Assembly (NCBI RefSeq): GCF_005222815.1
Contig: NZ_STGB01000002.1
Coordinates: 248,001 to 312,000, forward strand
Origin: Roseomonas sp. AR75
Lineage (GTDB): Bacteria; Pseudomonadota; Alphaproteobacteria; Acetobacterales; Acetobacteraceae
Direction: 5' to 3'
DNA length: 64,000 bases
The position numbers and the translations under genes are program-made. Each line of letters begins with the position of its first letter. The first letter of the stretch is position 1. The notes beneath the pieces were generated by a model. It ran no database searches and was not told where the DNA came from. It was given only the letters and a program-made list of their open reading frames with translations. Below, piece by piece: positions 45,441 to 55,881 of this stretch.

Positions 45441-47299
45441 CCGAGGATACGGCGCAGCCTGCGCCCTCGCCGCGCCGGCGCGGCTTCTTCGGTCAGTTCT
45501 GGCGGATCATCCGGATCTACTACTTCACGCCGGGCGACCGCGTGCGGGCCTGGGGCTACACGCTCTCCGTCATCGGCCTGACCCTTCTGCAGATCCTGGT
45601 GGAGCTGCGCTTCAACACCTGGAATCGCGACTTCTTCGACGCGCTGGAAGCGCGCGATCCTTCCGCCTTCTATGGCCAGCTCTGGACGCTGCTGCTGCTG
45701 TTGCTGGCCGCGATGGTCAGCGCGGTGGCGCAGCTCTGGGCGAAGCAGATGCTGGCGCTGGACTGGCGCCGTTGCCTGGTGTGGAACATGCAGTCGCGCT
45801 TGCTGAAGCACGGCACGCATTACCAGCTCAACTTCATGCCCGACGCGGCCGACAACCCCGACCAGCGCATCAGCGAGAACACGCGCTGGGCGACGGCGAT
45901 GGCGGTGGATCTGCTGGTCGGCCTGCTCGGCTCCATCCTGACGCTGGCGACCTTCCTCGGCGTGCTGTGGACGCTGTCGGGTCCGCTGCACCTGGCGCTG
46001 GGCGCCAGCGAGTTCACCATCCCCGGCTACATGGTCTGGGCCGCGCTGGCCTATGCGACGATCGGCAGCGTTTTCACCTTCCTGCTCGGCGGGCCGCTGG
46101 TTACGATCAACATGCGGCGCAACGAGGCGGAGGGCGACCACCGTTTCGCGCTGATCCGCATCCGCGAGAACAGCGAGGGCGTCGCGCTGATCCAGGGCGA
46201 GCCGGACGAGGACCGTGGCCTGCGCGCCGCCTTCGGGCGGGTCATGGCCGTGATGAATCAGCTCTACGGCCGCGAGCGTGCGCTGATGTATCTCACCTCC
46301 GCCTATGGCATGGCGGCGGGCGTGGTGCCGATCATCGTGGCGAGCCCGCGCTATTTCGCCGGCGCGATCACCCTCGGCGTGCTGATGCAGATCACCCAGG
46401 CCTTCCTGCAGGTGACGCGCAGCCTCAACTGGTTCGTGGACAAGTATCCGCTGCTGGCCGACTGGCGCAGCCACATCGAGCGCGTCGCCGAGCTGGAGGA
46501 CACGCTGGAAGCCGCGGAATCGCTCGAGGCCGACCAGACCATCAGCCTCGTCGTCGGCCCCACCGAGGACGGGCGGGAAGTGCTGGCCTTCCGCGACCTG
46601 CAGGTCGGCCATGCCGACGGCAACGTGGTGATCCAGGAAGCCACGGCGGAGATCGCGGCGGGCGAGAAGGTGCTGATCGTCGGCGAGAGCGGTACCGGCA
46701 AGTCCACGCTGTTCCGCGCGATCGCGGGGCTCTGGCCCTGGGGCTCGGGCGAGATCCGCACGCCCCCGCGCGAGCACATGTTCTTCATGCCGCAGCGCCC
46801 CTACATCCCGCTCGGGCCCCTGCGCGCGGCGCTGGCCTATCCGGCCAATCCGCGGAAGTTCAGCGACGCAGCGATGGTGGCGGCGCTGGAGCGCTGCGGC
46901 ATCGGCCAGTTCGCCTCCCGACTGGATGAGGAAGAGCGCTGGGACCGGGTGATGTCGCTTGGAGAGCAGCAGCGCCTGGCCTTCGCCCGTCTGCTGCTGC
47001 AACGTCCGCGCTGGGTGTTCCTCGACGAGGCGACGGCGGCGCTGGACGAGGAGAACCAGGATTCGATGATGCGGCTGTTCCGCGAGGAGCTTGCGGAGAC
47101 GGCACTGGTCTCGATCGGGCACCGGCCTGGGCTGGATGTGTATCACGACCGCACGCTGCACCTGATGCGGGCGCCGGATGGTGCGCGGCTGGAGGTGCGG
47201 CGGAAGGCGCCGGCGGCGCGGCAGTTGCGGTCGCGGCGCACGGGCCCGCTGGTGGCGGCGGGCCAGGGAGCACTGCGGCGGATGCTTCGACGGGGGTGA
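45437..47299 (+). CDS. ABC transporter permease/ATPase, SbmA/BacA-YddA type
   Basis: It has 620 residues from GTG 45437, in a four-base overlap with the upstream gene. The N-terminal membrane domain (about 15-350) has NTWNRDFFDALEARDPSAFY and NPDQRISEN, hallmarks of the ABC_membrane_2 (SbmA/BacA-like) family. The ATPase domain has Walker A IVGESGTGKSTLFRAIAGLW, signature SLGEQQRLAFARLLLQRP and Walker B WVFLDEATAALDE. Such full-length YddA types are related to the vitamin B12/peptide transporters of mycobacteria and to BacA. The substrate is unknown. Confidence 0.88.
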   Translation: MTEDTAQPAPSPRRRGFFGQFWRIIRIYYFTPGDRVRAWGYTLSVIGLTLLQILVELRFNTWNRDFFDALEARDPSAFYGQLWTLLLLLLAAMVSAVAQLWAKQMLALDWRRCLVWNMQSRLLKHGTHYQLNFMPDAADNPDQRISENTRWATAMAVDLLVGLLGSILTLATFLGVLWTLSGPLHLALGASEFTIPGYMVWAALAYATIGSVFTFLLGGPLVTINMRRNEAEGDHRFALIRIRENSEGVALIQGEPDEDRGLRAAFGRVMAVMNQLYGRERALMYLTSAYGMAAGVVPIIVASPRYFAGAITLGVLMQITQAFLQVTRSLNWFVDKYPLLADWRSHIERVAELEDTLEAAESLEADQTISLVVGPTEDGREVLAFRDLQVGHADGNVVIQEATAEIAAGEKVLIVGESGTGKSTLFRAIAGLWPWGSGEIRTPPREHMFFMPQRPYIPLGPLRAALAYPANPRKFSDAAMVAALERCGIGQFASRLDEEERWDRVMSLGEQQRLAFARLLLQRPRWVFLDEATAALDEENQDSMMRLFREELAETALVSIGHRPGLDVYHDRTLHLMRAPDGARLEVRRKAPAARQLRSRRTGPLVAAGQGALRRMLRRG

Positions 47300-47331
47300 T
47301 GCACGCCGGCAGGCGGACTGCTCCGACCGTG

Positions 47332-47360
47332 CGCCCTCCCCCGCCGGCGCGGGAGAGGGC
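47332..47360. repeat. Dispersed GC palindromic element, copy 7
   Basis: GCCCTCCCCCGCCGGCGCGGGAGAGGGC, an imperfect hairpin with CCCTC/GAGGG arms, between the convergent ABC transporter gene and the glycine-zipper lipoprotein gene. Probable transcription stop for one or both. Confidence 0.6.
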
Positions 47361-47398
47361 CTCGGAGAGCCCTTAAGGTCTCCTCAAGTCACAACGCG

Positions 47399-47632
47399 TC
47401 AGCGCCAGGCGGGGCGGCCCAGATTCACCTGGTTCGAATTGGTCAGCGCACCACCCGCGGCGCCCGCCGCGCCGCCGATCAGCGCACCCGTGCCTGCGCT
47501 GCCGGTCAGCGAGCCGATCGCGGCGCCCGCGCCGGCGCCAAGCAGGCCGCCCGACACCGCGCGATCGCCCGTGGACTGGCCGCAGGCACCCAGCAGGGCC
47601 GCAAGACCGAGGGCCATGGCAAACTTCCGCAT
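47399..47632 (-). CDS. Small glycine-zipper lipoprotein, paralogue of 23475
   Basis: It has 77 residues from the ATG at 47632, with AGGAGA about seven bases upstream. The lipoprotein signal MALGLAALLGAC puts the lipid Cys at 17. The body GGLLGAGAGAAIGSLTGSAG then GALIGGAAGAAGGALTNS is the same Gly/Ala zipper as the protein at 23475. A CGAAC-N16-CGTT site lies 37 nt upstream, so it may belong to the EcfG stress regulon. Confidence 0.85.
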   Translation of the reverse strand: MRKFAMALGLAALLGACGQSTGDRAVSGGLLGAGAGAAIGSLTGSAGTGALIGGAAGAAGGALTNSNQVNLGRPAWR

Positions 47633-47669
47633 CCGCTGTCTCCTTTGTCCTGTGAAGTGACGCAGCCGG

Positions 47670-47694
47670 AACGCCTTCCCCGGCGCCGGGTTCG
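47670..47694 (-). promoter_or_regulatory. EcfG-like promoter, CGAAC-N16-CGTT
   Basis: On the minus strand CGAAC (47694-47690), 16 nt, CGTT (47673-47670), 37 nt before the lipoprotein start. Same form as the site at 20495-20519. One base from consensus. Confidence 0.5.
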
Positions 47695-47743
47695 CGCGAC
47701 CGGGGCGCCACTGGGGCTTGAGCGGGGGACGGGGGAAGGCTAA

Positions 47744-48922
<1,179 letters not shown>

Positions 48923-48990
48923 TGCAGGGGCTGGGACGCGGGGGCTGCTGGGGGGCCGCCGCCGCCGTCCCGATCAGGGGGTAAGGGCGC

Positions 48991-49854
48991 GTGATCCGAC
49001 TGAGCATCCCGCTCCGTCAGGCGCTGTCGCGGCTGTCGCTGCCGCTGATGATCGCGGCTGCCTTCGGCACCATGCTGCTGGGCAAGGCCGACACGATGCT
49101 GGCCGAGCGCGCCCGGATCGTGCTCGCCGACGTGCTCGCCCCCTTCTACGCCGCCTTCGCCGAGCCTGCCCGCGCGGTGCGCGGCGTGGTGGCGGAGCTG
49201 CCGGAGCTGCTGGTGCTGCGCGAGGAGAATGCCCGCCTGCGCGAGGAGAACGAGCGCCTGCGCCGCTGGCAGGCCGCGGCACTCGCGCTGGAAAGCGAGA
49301 ACGCCCTGCTGCGCCGGCAGCTTGCCTACATCCCCGAGCGCGCCCCCTCCTACCAGACGGCGCGCGTGGTGTCCGATGCGGGCGGGGTCTATGCGCGGGC
49401 GGTGCTGGTCGCGGTGCCGCCGGATGTCACGCTCCGCCGCGGCCAGATCGCGCTGGACGAGCGCGGCTTCGTCGGGCGCGTGACGGAGGTGGGCAACCGC
49501 TCCGCCCGCGTGCTGCTGGCAACCGACATCAACAGCCGCATCCCCGTGACGCTGGAAGGCAGCCGCGCGCGAGCCATCATGGTCGGCACCAACGGCCCGC
49601 GGCCGCGGCTGCAGCACTGGACGGAGGGCACCCGCCCCGCCGAGGGCGAGCGCCTGGTGACCAGCGCCGAGGGCGTCTCCTTTCCCGCCGGCCTGCCGGT
49701 GGGCGTGGTGCATTGGAGCGAGTCCGGCGTGCCGGAGGTGGAGCTGTTCGCCCGGCTGACCCGGCTGGACGTGGTGCGACTGTTCGATTTCGGCCTGGGC
49801 GGCATCCTGCCGCCCGAGGCGATCGCGCGGCCCGAGCCGCGGTCGCGCCGGTGA
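48991..49854 (+). CDS. mreC: Rod shape-determining protein MreC
   Basis: It has 287 residues from a GTG at 48991, with AGGGGGTAAGG upstream. A membrane anchor (about 17-32) is followed by a coiled coil (about 70-110: REENARLREENERLRRWQAA). The periplasmic double beta-barrel begins at RVVSDAGGVYARAVLVAVPP and includes GRVTEVGNRSARVLLATDIN. MreC activates PBP2 from the periplasm. Confidence 0.96.
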   Translation: MIRLSIPLRQALSRLSLPLMIAAAFGTMLLGKADTMLAERARIVLADVLAPFYAAFAEPARAVRGVVAELPELLVLREENARLREENERLRRWQAAALALESENALLRRQLAYIPERAPSYQTARVVSDAGGVYARAVLVAVPPDVTLRRGQIALDERGFVGRVTEVGNRSARVLLATDINSRIPVTLEGSRARAIMVGTNGPRPRLQHWTEGTRPAEGERLVTSAEGVSFPAGLPVGVVHWSESGVPEVELFARLTRLDVVRLFDFGLGGILPPEAIARPEPRSRR

Positions 49855-49862
49855 GGAAAAGC

Positions 49863-50396
49863 GTGGTCGGGCGGCGCCAGCCCTCCCCCGGCCTGCTGCG
49901 GCGCGTGGAAGCGATCGCCCGCTCGCTGCTGCCTTCGCTCTTCGTCGCGCTGGCGATGGTGGTGGCAGCGGGGCCCACGGGCGTCGCGGCGCTCGTGCCG
50001 GCGGTGACGCTGCCGCAGGTGGTGTTCTGGTCGGTATTCCGCCCCGGCGCGATGCCGGCCGCGGCGGTGTTCCTGCTGGGGCTGCTCCAGGACCTTCTCT
50101 CGCTCGCGCCGCTGGGGACGGGGGTGCTGACGCTGCTGGTGGCGCATGGCCTGGCGATCACCTGGCGCCGCGTCCTGGCCCGGCAGAGCTTCCTGGCGGT
50201 CTGGATCTGCTTCTGCGGCTTCGCACTCGGTGCGGCGGCGCTGGGCTATCTGCTGACCGCGCTGATGTCCCTCTCGCTGCCGCCGCCGGCGCCCATGCTG
50301 TATCAGGCTGCGCTGACCGCCGGGCTCTATCCCGCCTTCGCCTTCCTCCTGGGCCGGCTGCAGGCCATGATGCTGCGGGCGGAGGAGGCGCTGTGA
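49863..50396 (+). CDS. mreD: Rod shape-determining protein MreD
   Basis: It has 177 residues and about five transmembrane helices. The GTG at 49863 has GAGGAAAA about five bases upstream; a GTG at 49851, in the GTGA overlap with the mreC stop, is the alternative. FLLGLLQDLLSLAPLGTGVL (about 62-81) carries the family's conserved D-L..PLG motif. MreD bridges MreC and the cytoplasmic shape machinery. Gene order between mreC and mrdA supports the call. Confidence 0.92.
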   Translation: MVGRRQPSPGLLRRVEAIARSLLPSLFVALAMVVAAGPTGVAALVPAVTLPQVVFWSVFRPGAMPAAAVFLLGLLQDLLSLAPLGTGVLTLLVAHGLAITWRRVLARQSFLAVWICFCGFALGAAALGYLLTALMSLSLPPPAPMLYQAALTAGLYPAFAFLLGRLQAMMLRAEEAL

Positions 50397-50429
50397 CCTG
50401 GCAGGACGCAACGGTCGAGGCACTGCCGT

Positions 50430-50473
50430 CTTCTCCCGGCCCTCTCCCCCCTCCGGGGGGCGAGGGGAGAATG
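50430..50473. repeat. Dispersed GC palindromic element, copy 8
   Basis: TTCTCCCGGCCCTCTCCCCC then TCCGGGGGGCGAGGGGAGAA, a hairpin with long arms in the mreD-mrdA gap, inside an otherwise continuous operon. Confidence 0.7.
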
Positions 50474-50514
50474 GCGGTAACGATCAGCCGCCCGCCGTCT
50501 GAGGGCAGCCACAC

Positions 50515-52389
50515 ATGAGCCGCCGGCAGCGGGAGGAAGAGCGGGTACGGGGCAAGTTCACCCGGCGCGCCCTGGTGCTGGGCGCGGCCCAGATGGGCCT
50601 GCTCGGGCTGCTCGCCCACCGGCTCTACAGGTTGCAGGTCGAGGAAGGCGAGCGCTACGCGACGCTGGCCGAGGAGAACCGCCTCTCGGCCCGCCTGCTC
50701 GCCCCGCCGCGCGGGCGCGTGCTGGACCGCAGCGGGCGCATCGTCGCCGGCAACCAGCTCAATTGGCGCGCCCTCCTCGTCGCCGAGCAGACCGTGGATG
50801 TCGGCGCCACGCTGGAGACCTTCGGCAAGATCGTGCCTCTGAGCGACGTGGAACGCGGCCGCGTGGAGCGCGAATTGCGCCGCCGGCGGCGCTTCGTGCC
50901 GGTGGTCGTGCGCGAGTTCCTGACCTGGGAGGAGATGGCGCGGATCGAGATGAACGCGCCGGACCTGCCGGGCATCAGCGTGGATGTCGGCACCACCCGC
51001 ATCTACCCCGAGGCGGAGCACATGGCCCATGTCGTCGGCTATGTCGCCCCGCCCTCCGAGCGGGACATGGATGGCGACCCGCTGCTGGAACTGCCGGGCA
51101 TCCGCGTCGGCCGCTCCGGCGTGGAACGCCACCACGACAAGATCCTGCGGGGCCGCGCCGGGGCCGTGCAGCTTGAGGTCAACGCCGTCGGCCGCGTGAT
51201 CCGCGAACTCGACCGGCGCGAGGGCGCGCAGGGCCAGGACGTCCAGATCAGCATCGACACCGAGTTGCAGAAGACGCTGCGCGGCAAGATCCAGGAAGGC
51301 ACCTCCATCGTCGTGATGGATGCGCGCAACGGCGAGGTGCTGGCCATGGCCACCCAGCCCTCCTTCGATCCGAACGTGTTCAATTCCGGCGTCTCCGCCG
51401 CGCAGTGGCGGCAATGGACGGCGAACCGCGCGACGCCGCTGATCAACAAGCCGACCAACGGACTCTACGCGCCCGGCTCCACCTTCAAGATGGTCGTCGC
51501 CCTGGCGGCGCTGGAGGCGCGGGTGACCAGCTTCGGCGAGCGGGTCCACTGCCCCGGGCACATGGACCTCGGCAATGCCCGCTTCCACTGCCACAACCGC
51601 GGCGGCCATGGCGGGATGGACATGCGGACCGCCCTCAAGCTGTCCTGCGACGTCTATTTCTACGAGATGGCGAAGCGCGTCGGCATCGACCGCATCGCGG
51701 CGATGGCGCGGCGCTTCGGCATGGGCGTGCCGCTCGAGATCGAGCTGCCGGGCGCGCGCGCCGGCCTGGTGCCGACGCTGGCCTGGCGCCGCGCACAGGG
51801 CAAGCCCTGGGCGCTGGGCGATACGGTGGTGCACGGCATCGGCCAGGGCTTCTACCAGCTCACCCCGCTCTCGCTGGCCACCATGACGGCGCGGCTGGCG
51901 ACGGGGCGCGCGGTGCAGCCACACCTGACCCGCGCCGTGGGCGGGCAGCCCGTGCGCGGCGTGCGGCCGGAGGATTGGCCGAGCCTCGGCATCCCCGAAA
52001 GCCATCTGCGACTGATGCGGGAAGCGATGTGGGCCGTGGTGAACGAGCAGGGCGGCACGGCGCGCATCGCCAAGCTGCCGGCCGAGACCGGGGCGCAGAT
52101 GGCCGGCAAGACCGGCACCACCCAGGTCCGCCGCGTCTCCCGCGAGCAGCGCGAGCGCGGCTTCCGGGTGGAGCAGATGCCGCGGGAATGGCGGCCGCAC
52201 GCGCTGTTCGTCGGCTTCGCGCCCTATGACAACCCGCTCTTCGCCTGCTCGGTCGTGGTGGAGCACGGCACCAGCGGCGGCCAGGCCGCGGCGCCGCTGG
52301 CACGCGACGCGCTGGTCGAGGCCTTCAAGCGGCTCCGCCCCGGCCCTGGCGGGCTGGGCCCGCGCGTGGCGGAGGCCGCGCCGCGATGA
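50515..52389 (+). CDS. mrdA: Penicillin-binding protein 2 (elongation transpeptidase)
   Basis: It has 624 residues. A membrane anchor (about 18-36) and the pedestal domain with LAPPRGRVLDRSGRIVAGNQ (about 63-82). In the transpeptidase domain the catalytic SxxK is GSTFK (about 325), the second motif SCD in LKLSCDVYFYEMAKR and the third KTGT in AGKTGTTQVR. It cross-links lateral wall peptidoglycan together with RodA, whose gene overlaps its stop by 4 nt. Confidence 0.96.
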   Translation: MSRRQREEERVRGKFTRRALVLGAAQMGLLGLLAHRLYRLQVEEGERYATLAEENRLSARLLAPPRGRVLDRSGRIVAGNQLNWRALLVAEQTVDVGATLETFGKIVPLSDVERGRVERELRRRRRFVPVVVREFLTWEEMARIEMNAPDLPGISVDVGTTRIYPEAEHMAHVVGYVAPPSERDMDGDPLLELPGIRVGRSGVERHHDKILRGRAGAVQLEVNAVGRVIRELDRREGAQGQDVQISIDTELQKTLRGKIQEGTSIVVMDARNGEVLAMATQPSFDPNVFNSGVSAAQWRQWTANRATPLINKPTNGLYAPGSTFKMVVALAALEARVTSFGERVHCPGHMDLGNARFHCHNRGGHGGMDMRTALKLSCDVYFYEMAKRVGIDRIAAMARRFGMGVPLEIELPGARAGLVPTLAWRRAQGKPWALGDTVVHGIGQGFYQLTPLSLATMTARLATGRAVQPHLTRAVGGQPVRGVRPEDWPSLGIPESHLRLMREAMWAVVNEQGGTARIAKLPAETGAQMAGKTGTTQVRRVSREQRERGFRVEQMPREWRPHALFVGFAPYDNPLFACSVVVEHGTSGGQAAAPLARDALVEAFKRLRPGPGGLGPRVAEAAPR

Positions 52390-53537
52390 TCTTCGAACGC
52401 CGCCTGCTGCTGCGCGACCGTGGCACCGGGGTGCTGGAGAAGCTCTGGCGGATCCCCTGGCTCTATGTGCTGATGCTCTGCGCCGTGGCGGCGGTGGGCT
52501 ATGTGGCGTTGTATTCGGCCGGCGGCGGCGGGCCGGAGCCCTATGCCGCCCGGCATGCCATCCGTTTCGGCTTCGGCCTGGTGGTGATGCTGTCGATCGC
52601 GCTGGTGGACATCCGGGTGATCGCCCGCTTCGCCTGGGTGGGCTACGCGCTGGGCGTCGGGCTTCTGGTGCTGGTGGAGCTGCACGGGCGCATCGGCGGC
52701 GGCGCGCAGCGCTGGATCAATATCGGCCCGCTGCAGTTGCAGCCTTCCGAGCTGATGAAGATCCTGCTGGTGGTGGCGCTGGCGGCCTGGTTCCACAAGG
52801 CGACCTGGGAGCGGATGGGCAACCCGCTGTTCCTGCTGCCGCCGCTGCTGGCGATCGCGGTGCCGGCGGGGCTGATCTTCAAGCAGCCGAACCTGGGCAA
52901 TGCGCTGATCACCGTGATGATCGGCGGCGCGGTGTTCTTCGCCGCCGGCGTGCGGCTGTGGAAATTCGCGCTGGTGATCGGCGGCGCGGTGCTGGCCGCG
53001 CCGATCGCCTATGACCACCTGAAGGACTACCAGAAGGCGCGCATCACCACCTTCCTGGATCCCGAGAGCGACCCGCTCGGCGCCGGCTACAACATCATCC
53101 AGTCGAAGATCGCGCTGGGCTCGGGCGGCCTGTGGGGCAAGGGCTTCCTGCAGGGCACGCAGGGGCATCTGAACTTCCTGCCGGAGAAGCAGACCGACTT
53201 CATCTTCACCATGATCGCCGAGGAGTTCGGCCTGGTCGGCGCGCTGGGGGTGCTGGGGCTGCTGGCCTGCGTGATCGCCTTCGGCTTCCTGGTGGCGGTG
53301 CGCAGCCGCCACCAGTTCGGCCGGCTTCTGGCGGTGGGCCTGGCGACGAACTACTTCCTGTATGTCTTCGTGAATGTGGCGATGGTGACGGGCACCATTC
53401 CGGTGGGCGGCGTGCCGCTGCCGCTGATCAGCCATGGCGGCTCTGCCATGCTGACGACGATGGTGGGGTTCGGGCTGCTGATGTCGGCCTATGTCCACCG
53501 CGACGTGGACATGGGCGCGACGCGGGACGGGGTGTAG
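52386..53537 (+). CDS. rodA: Rod shape protein RodA (SEDS glycosyltransferase)
   Basis: It has 383 residues and about ten transmembrane helices. RWINIGPLQLQPSELMKILL (about 113-132) and PEKQTDFIFTMIAEEFGLVG (about 265-284), with the catalytic Asp region of SEDS polymerases. PVGGVPLPLISHGGSAMLTT near the end is the FtsW/RodA/SpoVE signature. It polymerises lipid II for cell elongation. The start overlaps the mrdA stop (ATGA). It ends the shape operon; tRNA-Lys follows 86 bp later. Confidence 0.96.
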   Translation: MIFERRLLLRDRGTGVLEKLWRIPWLYVLMLCAVAAVGYVALYSAGGGGPEPYAARHAIRFGFGLVVMLSIALVDIRVIARFAWVGYALGVGLLVLVELHGRIGGGAQRWINIGPLQLQPSELMKILLVVALAAWFHKATWERMGNPLFLLPPLLAIAVPAGLIFKQPNLGNALITVMIGGAVFFAAGVRLWKFALVIGGAVLAAPIAYDHLKDYQKARITTFLDPESDPLGAGYNIIQSKIALGSGGLWGKGFLQGTQGHLNFLPEKQTDFIFTMIAEEFGLVGALGVLGLLACVIAFGFLVAVRSRHQFGRLLAVGLATNYFLYVFVNVAMVTGTIPVGGVPLPLISHGGSAMLTTMVGFGLLMSAYVHRDVDMGATRDGV

Positions 53538-53623
53538 CGGGCGGGTTGCACGGAGCGGGGGTCTGGGCTGCCGGGGTGGGCTGGACAAACCCGCCGCATC
53601 CCCCTAAGTCCCGGCTCCCGGTC

Positions 53624-53699
<76 letters not shown>

Positions 53700-53908
53700 T
53701 TTCCGGATCAAATGGTTCGGCTGCGGGCAGCGTGAACGCAGCAAGAACACGTCCAACCCGCCTCCAACCTAGACATCCAACCCGCCTGCACCGATTGCTG
53801 GATGGCCCCCTCGACACTACTGTTCCGTGCTGCCGCCCAAGAGAATCAGTTGACGTGTCGATTTTTTCCACCTACTGGGAGGGAAGGAAAATCGACAAGG
53901 GGTGTTGC

Positions 53909-54529
53909 ATGCCTTGGCTTCCGACCCGAGTGATCAAGGAACCTCCAGACGTTGAACAGCGGTTGGAGGAGCTGGAATTGTCGCGTCCGAAGCTGCTGCG
54001 TGTTCGTGACATTGCGTTCGCAGAGGCGGGCAACGCAACGCCAAATCACTGCGTGAACGCAGCCGGAGTATTCAGTTACCAGCACGGGACTTGGGCCTTG
54101 AGAGACCAGTTTGTCGGGCAGCTCTGGAGGCCTGACAGGCTGAACGGCGTCGAGTCGATCAAGAATAGTGTGACCGACATTCGGGTTGTATATCAGAATA
54201 TTGATAAGGCTCTCGACGACGAATACCAGCCTCGGCCCCGGTCAGCGAAGGGCGGGGGTTCAGAGAAGCTCTGTCAACCCAATCTGTTTGGAACAGCACT
54301 TCCGCACTACCGGAAAGGCGATGCTCAGCCGCAGCTGGTTTATTACCTCATGGTCGATGAATCTGGCGCATGCGAACTTTCATGTCCTATAGTCAAAGAC
54401 AGTGTATTCACAGAGTTCGTAGAGAGAATATACCTTTCTGACGGTGCAGATTTTGGTGGACAGAAGCTCCCACTCGACGAAGAAGACGCTGTTTCCGATT
54501 TTGATCCGATCGTTGCCAGAAAAGCCTGA
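53909..54529 (+). CDS. Unrecognised protein coupled to an Xre-ImmA gene
   Basis: It has 206 residues from the ATG at 53909, chosen for AAGGGG about seven bases upstream; the frame is open further upstream with a GTG option. No known family recognised. Mixed alpha/beta composition, no signal or membrane segment, and several hydrophobic strands such as LVYYLMVDESGACELSCPIV. GC content is clearly lower than that of chromosomal neighbours. The stop is one base from the ATG of the next gene, so the pair is translationally coupled. By position it could be the effector (toxin) of a two-gene module, but there is no catalytic motif to prove it. Confidence 0.65.
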   Translation: MPWLPTRVIKEPPDVEQRLEELELSRPKLLRVRDIAFAEAGNATPNHCVNAAGVFSYQHGTWALRDQFVGQLWRPDRLNGVESIKNSVTDIRVVYQNIDKALDDEYQPRPRSAKGGGSEKLCQPNLFGTALPHYRKGDAQPQLVYYLMVDESGACELSCPIVKDSVFTEFVERIYLSDGADFGGQKLPLDEEDAVSDFDPIVARKA

Positions 54530-54530
54530 C

Positions 54531-55601
54531 ATGTTTAACAATGGCCGACTAACGCTGGCTCGGCAGCGGCGGCGTCTAACTGGAAAGGCCCTAGCAGAGA
54601 GATCGGGGCTCGCACCGGATACTATTTCGAGGTTAGAGAATGGGCTCCACGCCCCAGATGAAGCGACAGTCGAGAGGCTGGCACGCGCTCTCCACTTTCC
54701 GACGGACTTCTTTTTTATCTCAGATACTCCGAGCATAGATACGGGCGCGGTAAGCTTTCGTAGTTTCTCTAAGATGAGTGCGAGGGAACGCGATGCCGCG
54801 ATCGCCGCAGGTGCGTTGGGCCTTCAACTGAATAATTGGGTGGAGGCTCGTTTTGGGCTTCCAAATCCTAATCTGATTGATCTGAGTTACGAAACTAGCC
54901 CCGAGGCCGCGGCGCATATGCTTCGGCAACACTGGGGTTTGGGCGAGAAGCCGATCGGCAACTTGCTGGGGCTACTGGAGTGTCACGGCGTGCGGGTGTT
55001 CTCCCTGTCCGAGAATACCGCATCAGTCAACGCTTTCTCATTCTGGCAAGACAGCAAGCCATACGTCTTCCTGAATAATTTCAAAACCGCTGAGAGCAGT
55101 GTTTTCGACACGGCTCATGAATTGGGCCATTTGATAATGCACCGACACGGGGATCCCAAAGGGGTGCGTGCGTTCGAGCGAGAGGCTGACTCTTTTGCTT
55201 CTTCGTTTTTGATGCCAGCGGCGGATGTGAAAGCGCGAGTGCCAAGCTTCGTAACAGTAGATGTTGTTCTTCTTGCGAAGAAGCGCTGGCGTGTCTCAGC
55301 AATGGCGATGGCTTATCGACTCCGTTCATTAAATATTCTTTCGGAGTGGACCTATAAATCAATCTGTATTGAGTTGTCGAAGCGCGGATATCGTAGTGGC
55401 GAGCCCAATGGAATGGCGAGAGAATCGTCGGTTGTATGGCGTAAAATCTTGATGGATTTGTGGTCAAGGCGGATTACCAAGGAGGATATCGCCAACGAAC
55501 TTTCTTTACCAATCGATGAATTGGAAGGGCTTATTTGGAACTTGGTTGGCCCGATGGATCGACCAGCTAAGCAGGAGGGGGGTTTGCGCGCAGTAGTTTA
55601 G
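54531..55601 (+). CDS. HTH (Xre)-ImmA/IrrE metallopeptidase fusion
   Basis: It has 356 residues from the ATG at 54531. The N-terminal HTH (about 5-60) shows RLTGKALAERSGLAPDTISR then LENGLHAPDEATVERLARAL. The middle holds the zinc peptidase motif HELGH in VFDTAHELGHLIMHRHG (about 195-211), with an acidic third ligand region at AFEREADSFASSFLMP. Such proteins repress a partner gene and cleave a repressor or antitoxin on a cue, as ImmA does in ICEBs1. The C-terminal 100 residues are unassigned. Low GC and the position behind tRNA-Lys indicate horizontal transfer. Confidence 0.88.
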   Translation: MFNNGRLTLARQRRRLTGKALAERSGLAPDTISRLENGLHAPDEATVERLARALHFPTDFFFISDTPSIDTGAVSFRSFSKMSARERDAAIAAGALGLQLNNWVEARFGLPNPNLIDLSYETSPEAAAHMLRQHWGLGEKPIGNLLGLLECHGVRVFSLSENTASVNAFSFWQDSKPYVFLNNFKTAESSVFDTAHELGHLIMHRHGDPKGVRAFEREADSFASSFLMPAADVKARVPSFVTVDVVLLAKKRWRVSAMAMAYRLRSLNILSEWTYKSICIELSKRGYRSGEPNGMARESSVVWRKILMDLWSRRITKEDIANELSLPIDELEGLIWNLVGPMDRPAKQEGGLRAVV

Positions 55602-55683
55602 CGATCGAACGCGCCGCAAAACTTCTGCAGCTGCATCCGACGCGGAGTTCGACCCGAGGAGAGCGAGCATTTCAAACTATTGC
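55602..55683. other. Junction between the island and the integrase remnant
   Basis: An 82-bp spacer with no gene. I looked here for a copy of the tRNA-Lys 3' end as attR and found none convincing. Confidence 0.3.
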
Positions 55684-55881
55684 TCATCGCTCGTCCGCCG
55701 CCCCCTCCTTGCTCTCGCCCAAATAGTGCTTGTCGATGATCGCCTGCACCGTCTTCGGGCTGTGGCCCATGATGCGCGAGATCCCCAGCGCGTCGGCGCC
55801 GGCGGCGTGCAGCGTGGTGACCGCCGTGTGGCGCAGGTGCATGAACAGTAGTTCGGCACCGGCGCCAACTCACGCTCCTTG
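55684..55881 (-). pseudogene. C-terminal fragment of a tyrosine recombinase (integrase)
   Basis: About 65 codons read HLRHTAVTTLHAAGADALGI, RIMGHSPKTVQAIIDKHYLG and end ESKEGAADER. The HxxR, the later H-x-S/x and the terminal Tyr of phage-type integrases are all recognisable in order. An in-frame TGA lies immediately upstream, and the rest of the gene is missing; the sdaA promoter region begins there. It is most likely the relic of the enzyme that inserted the island at tRNA-Lys. Confidence 0.8.

Noticed and set aside
55600..55680. attR copy of the tRNA-Lys 3' end beyond the island
   Set aside because: Only short matches such as GTTCGA are present; nothing long enough to be a direct repeat.
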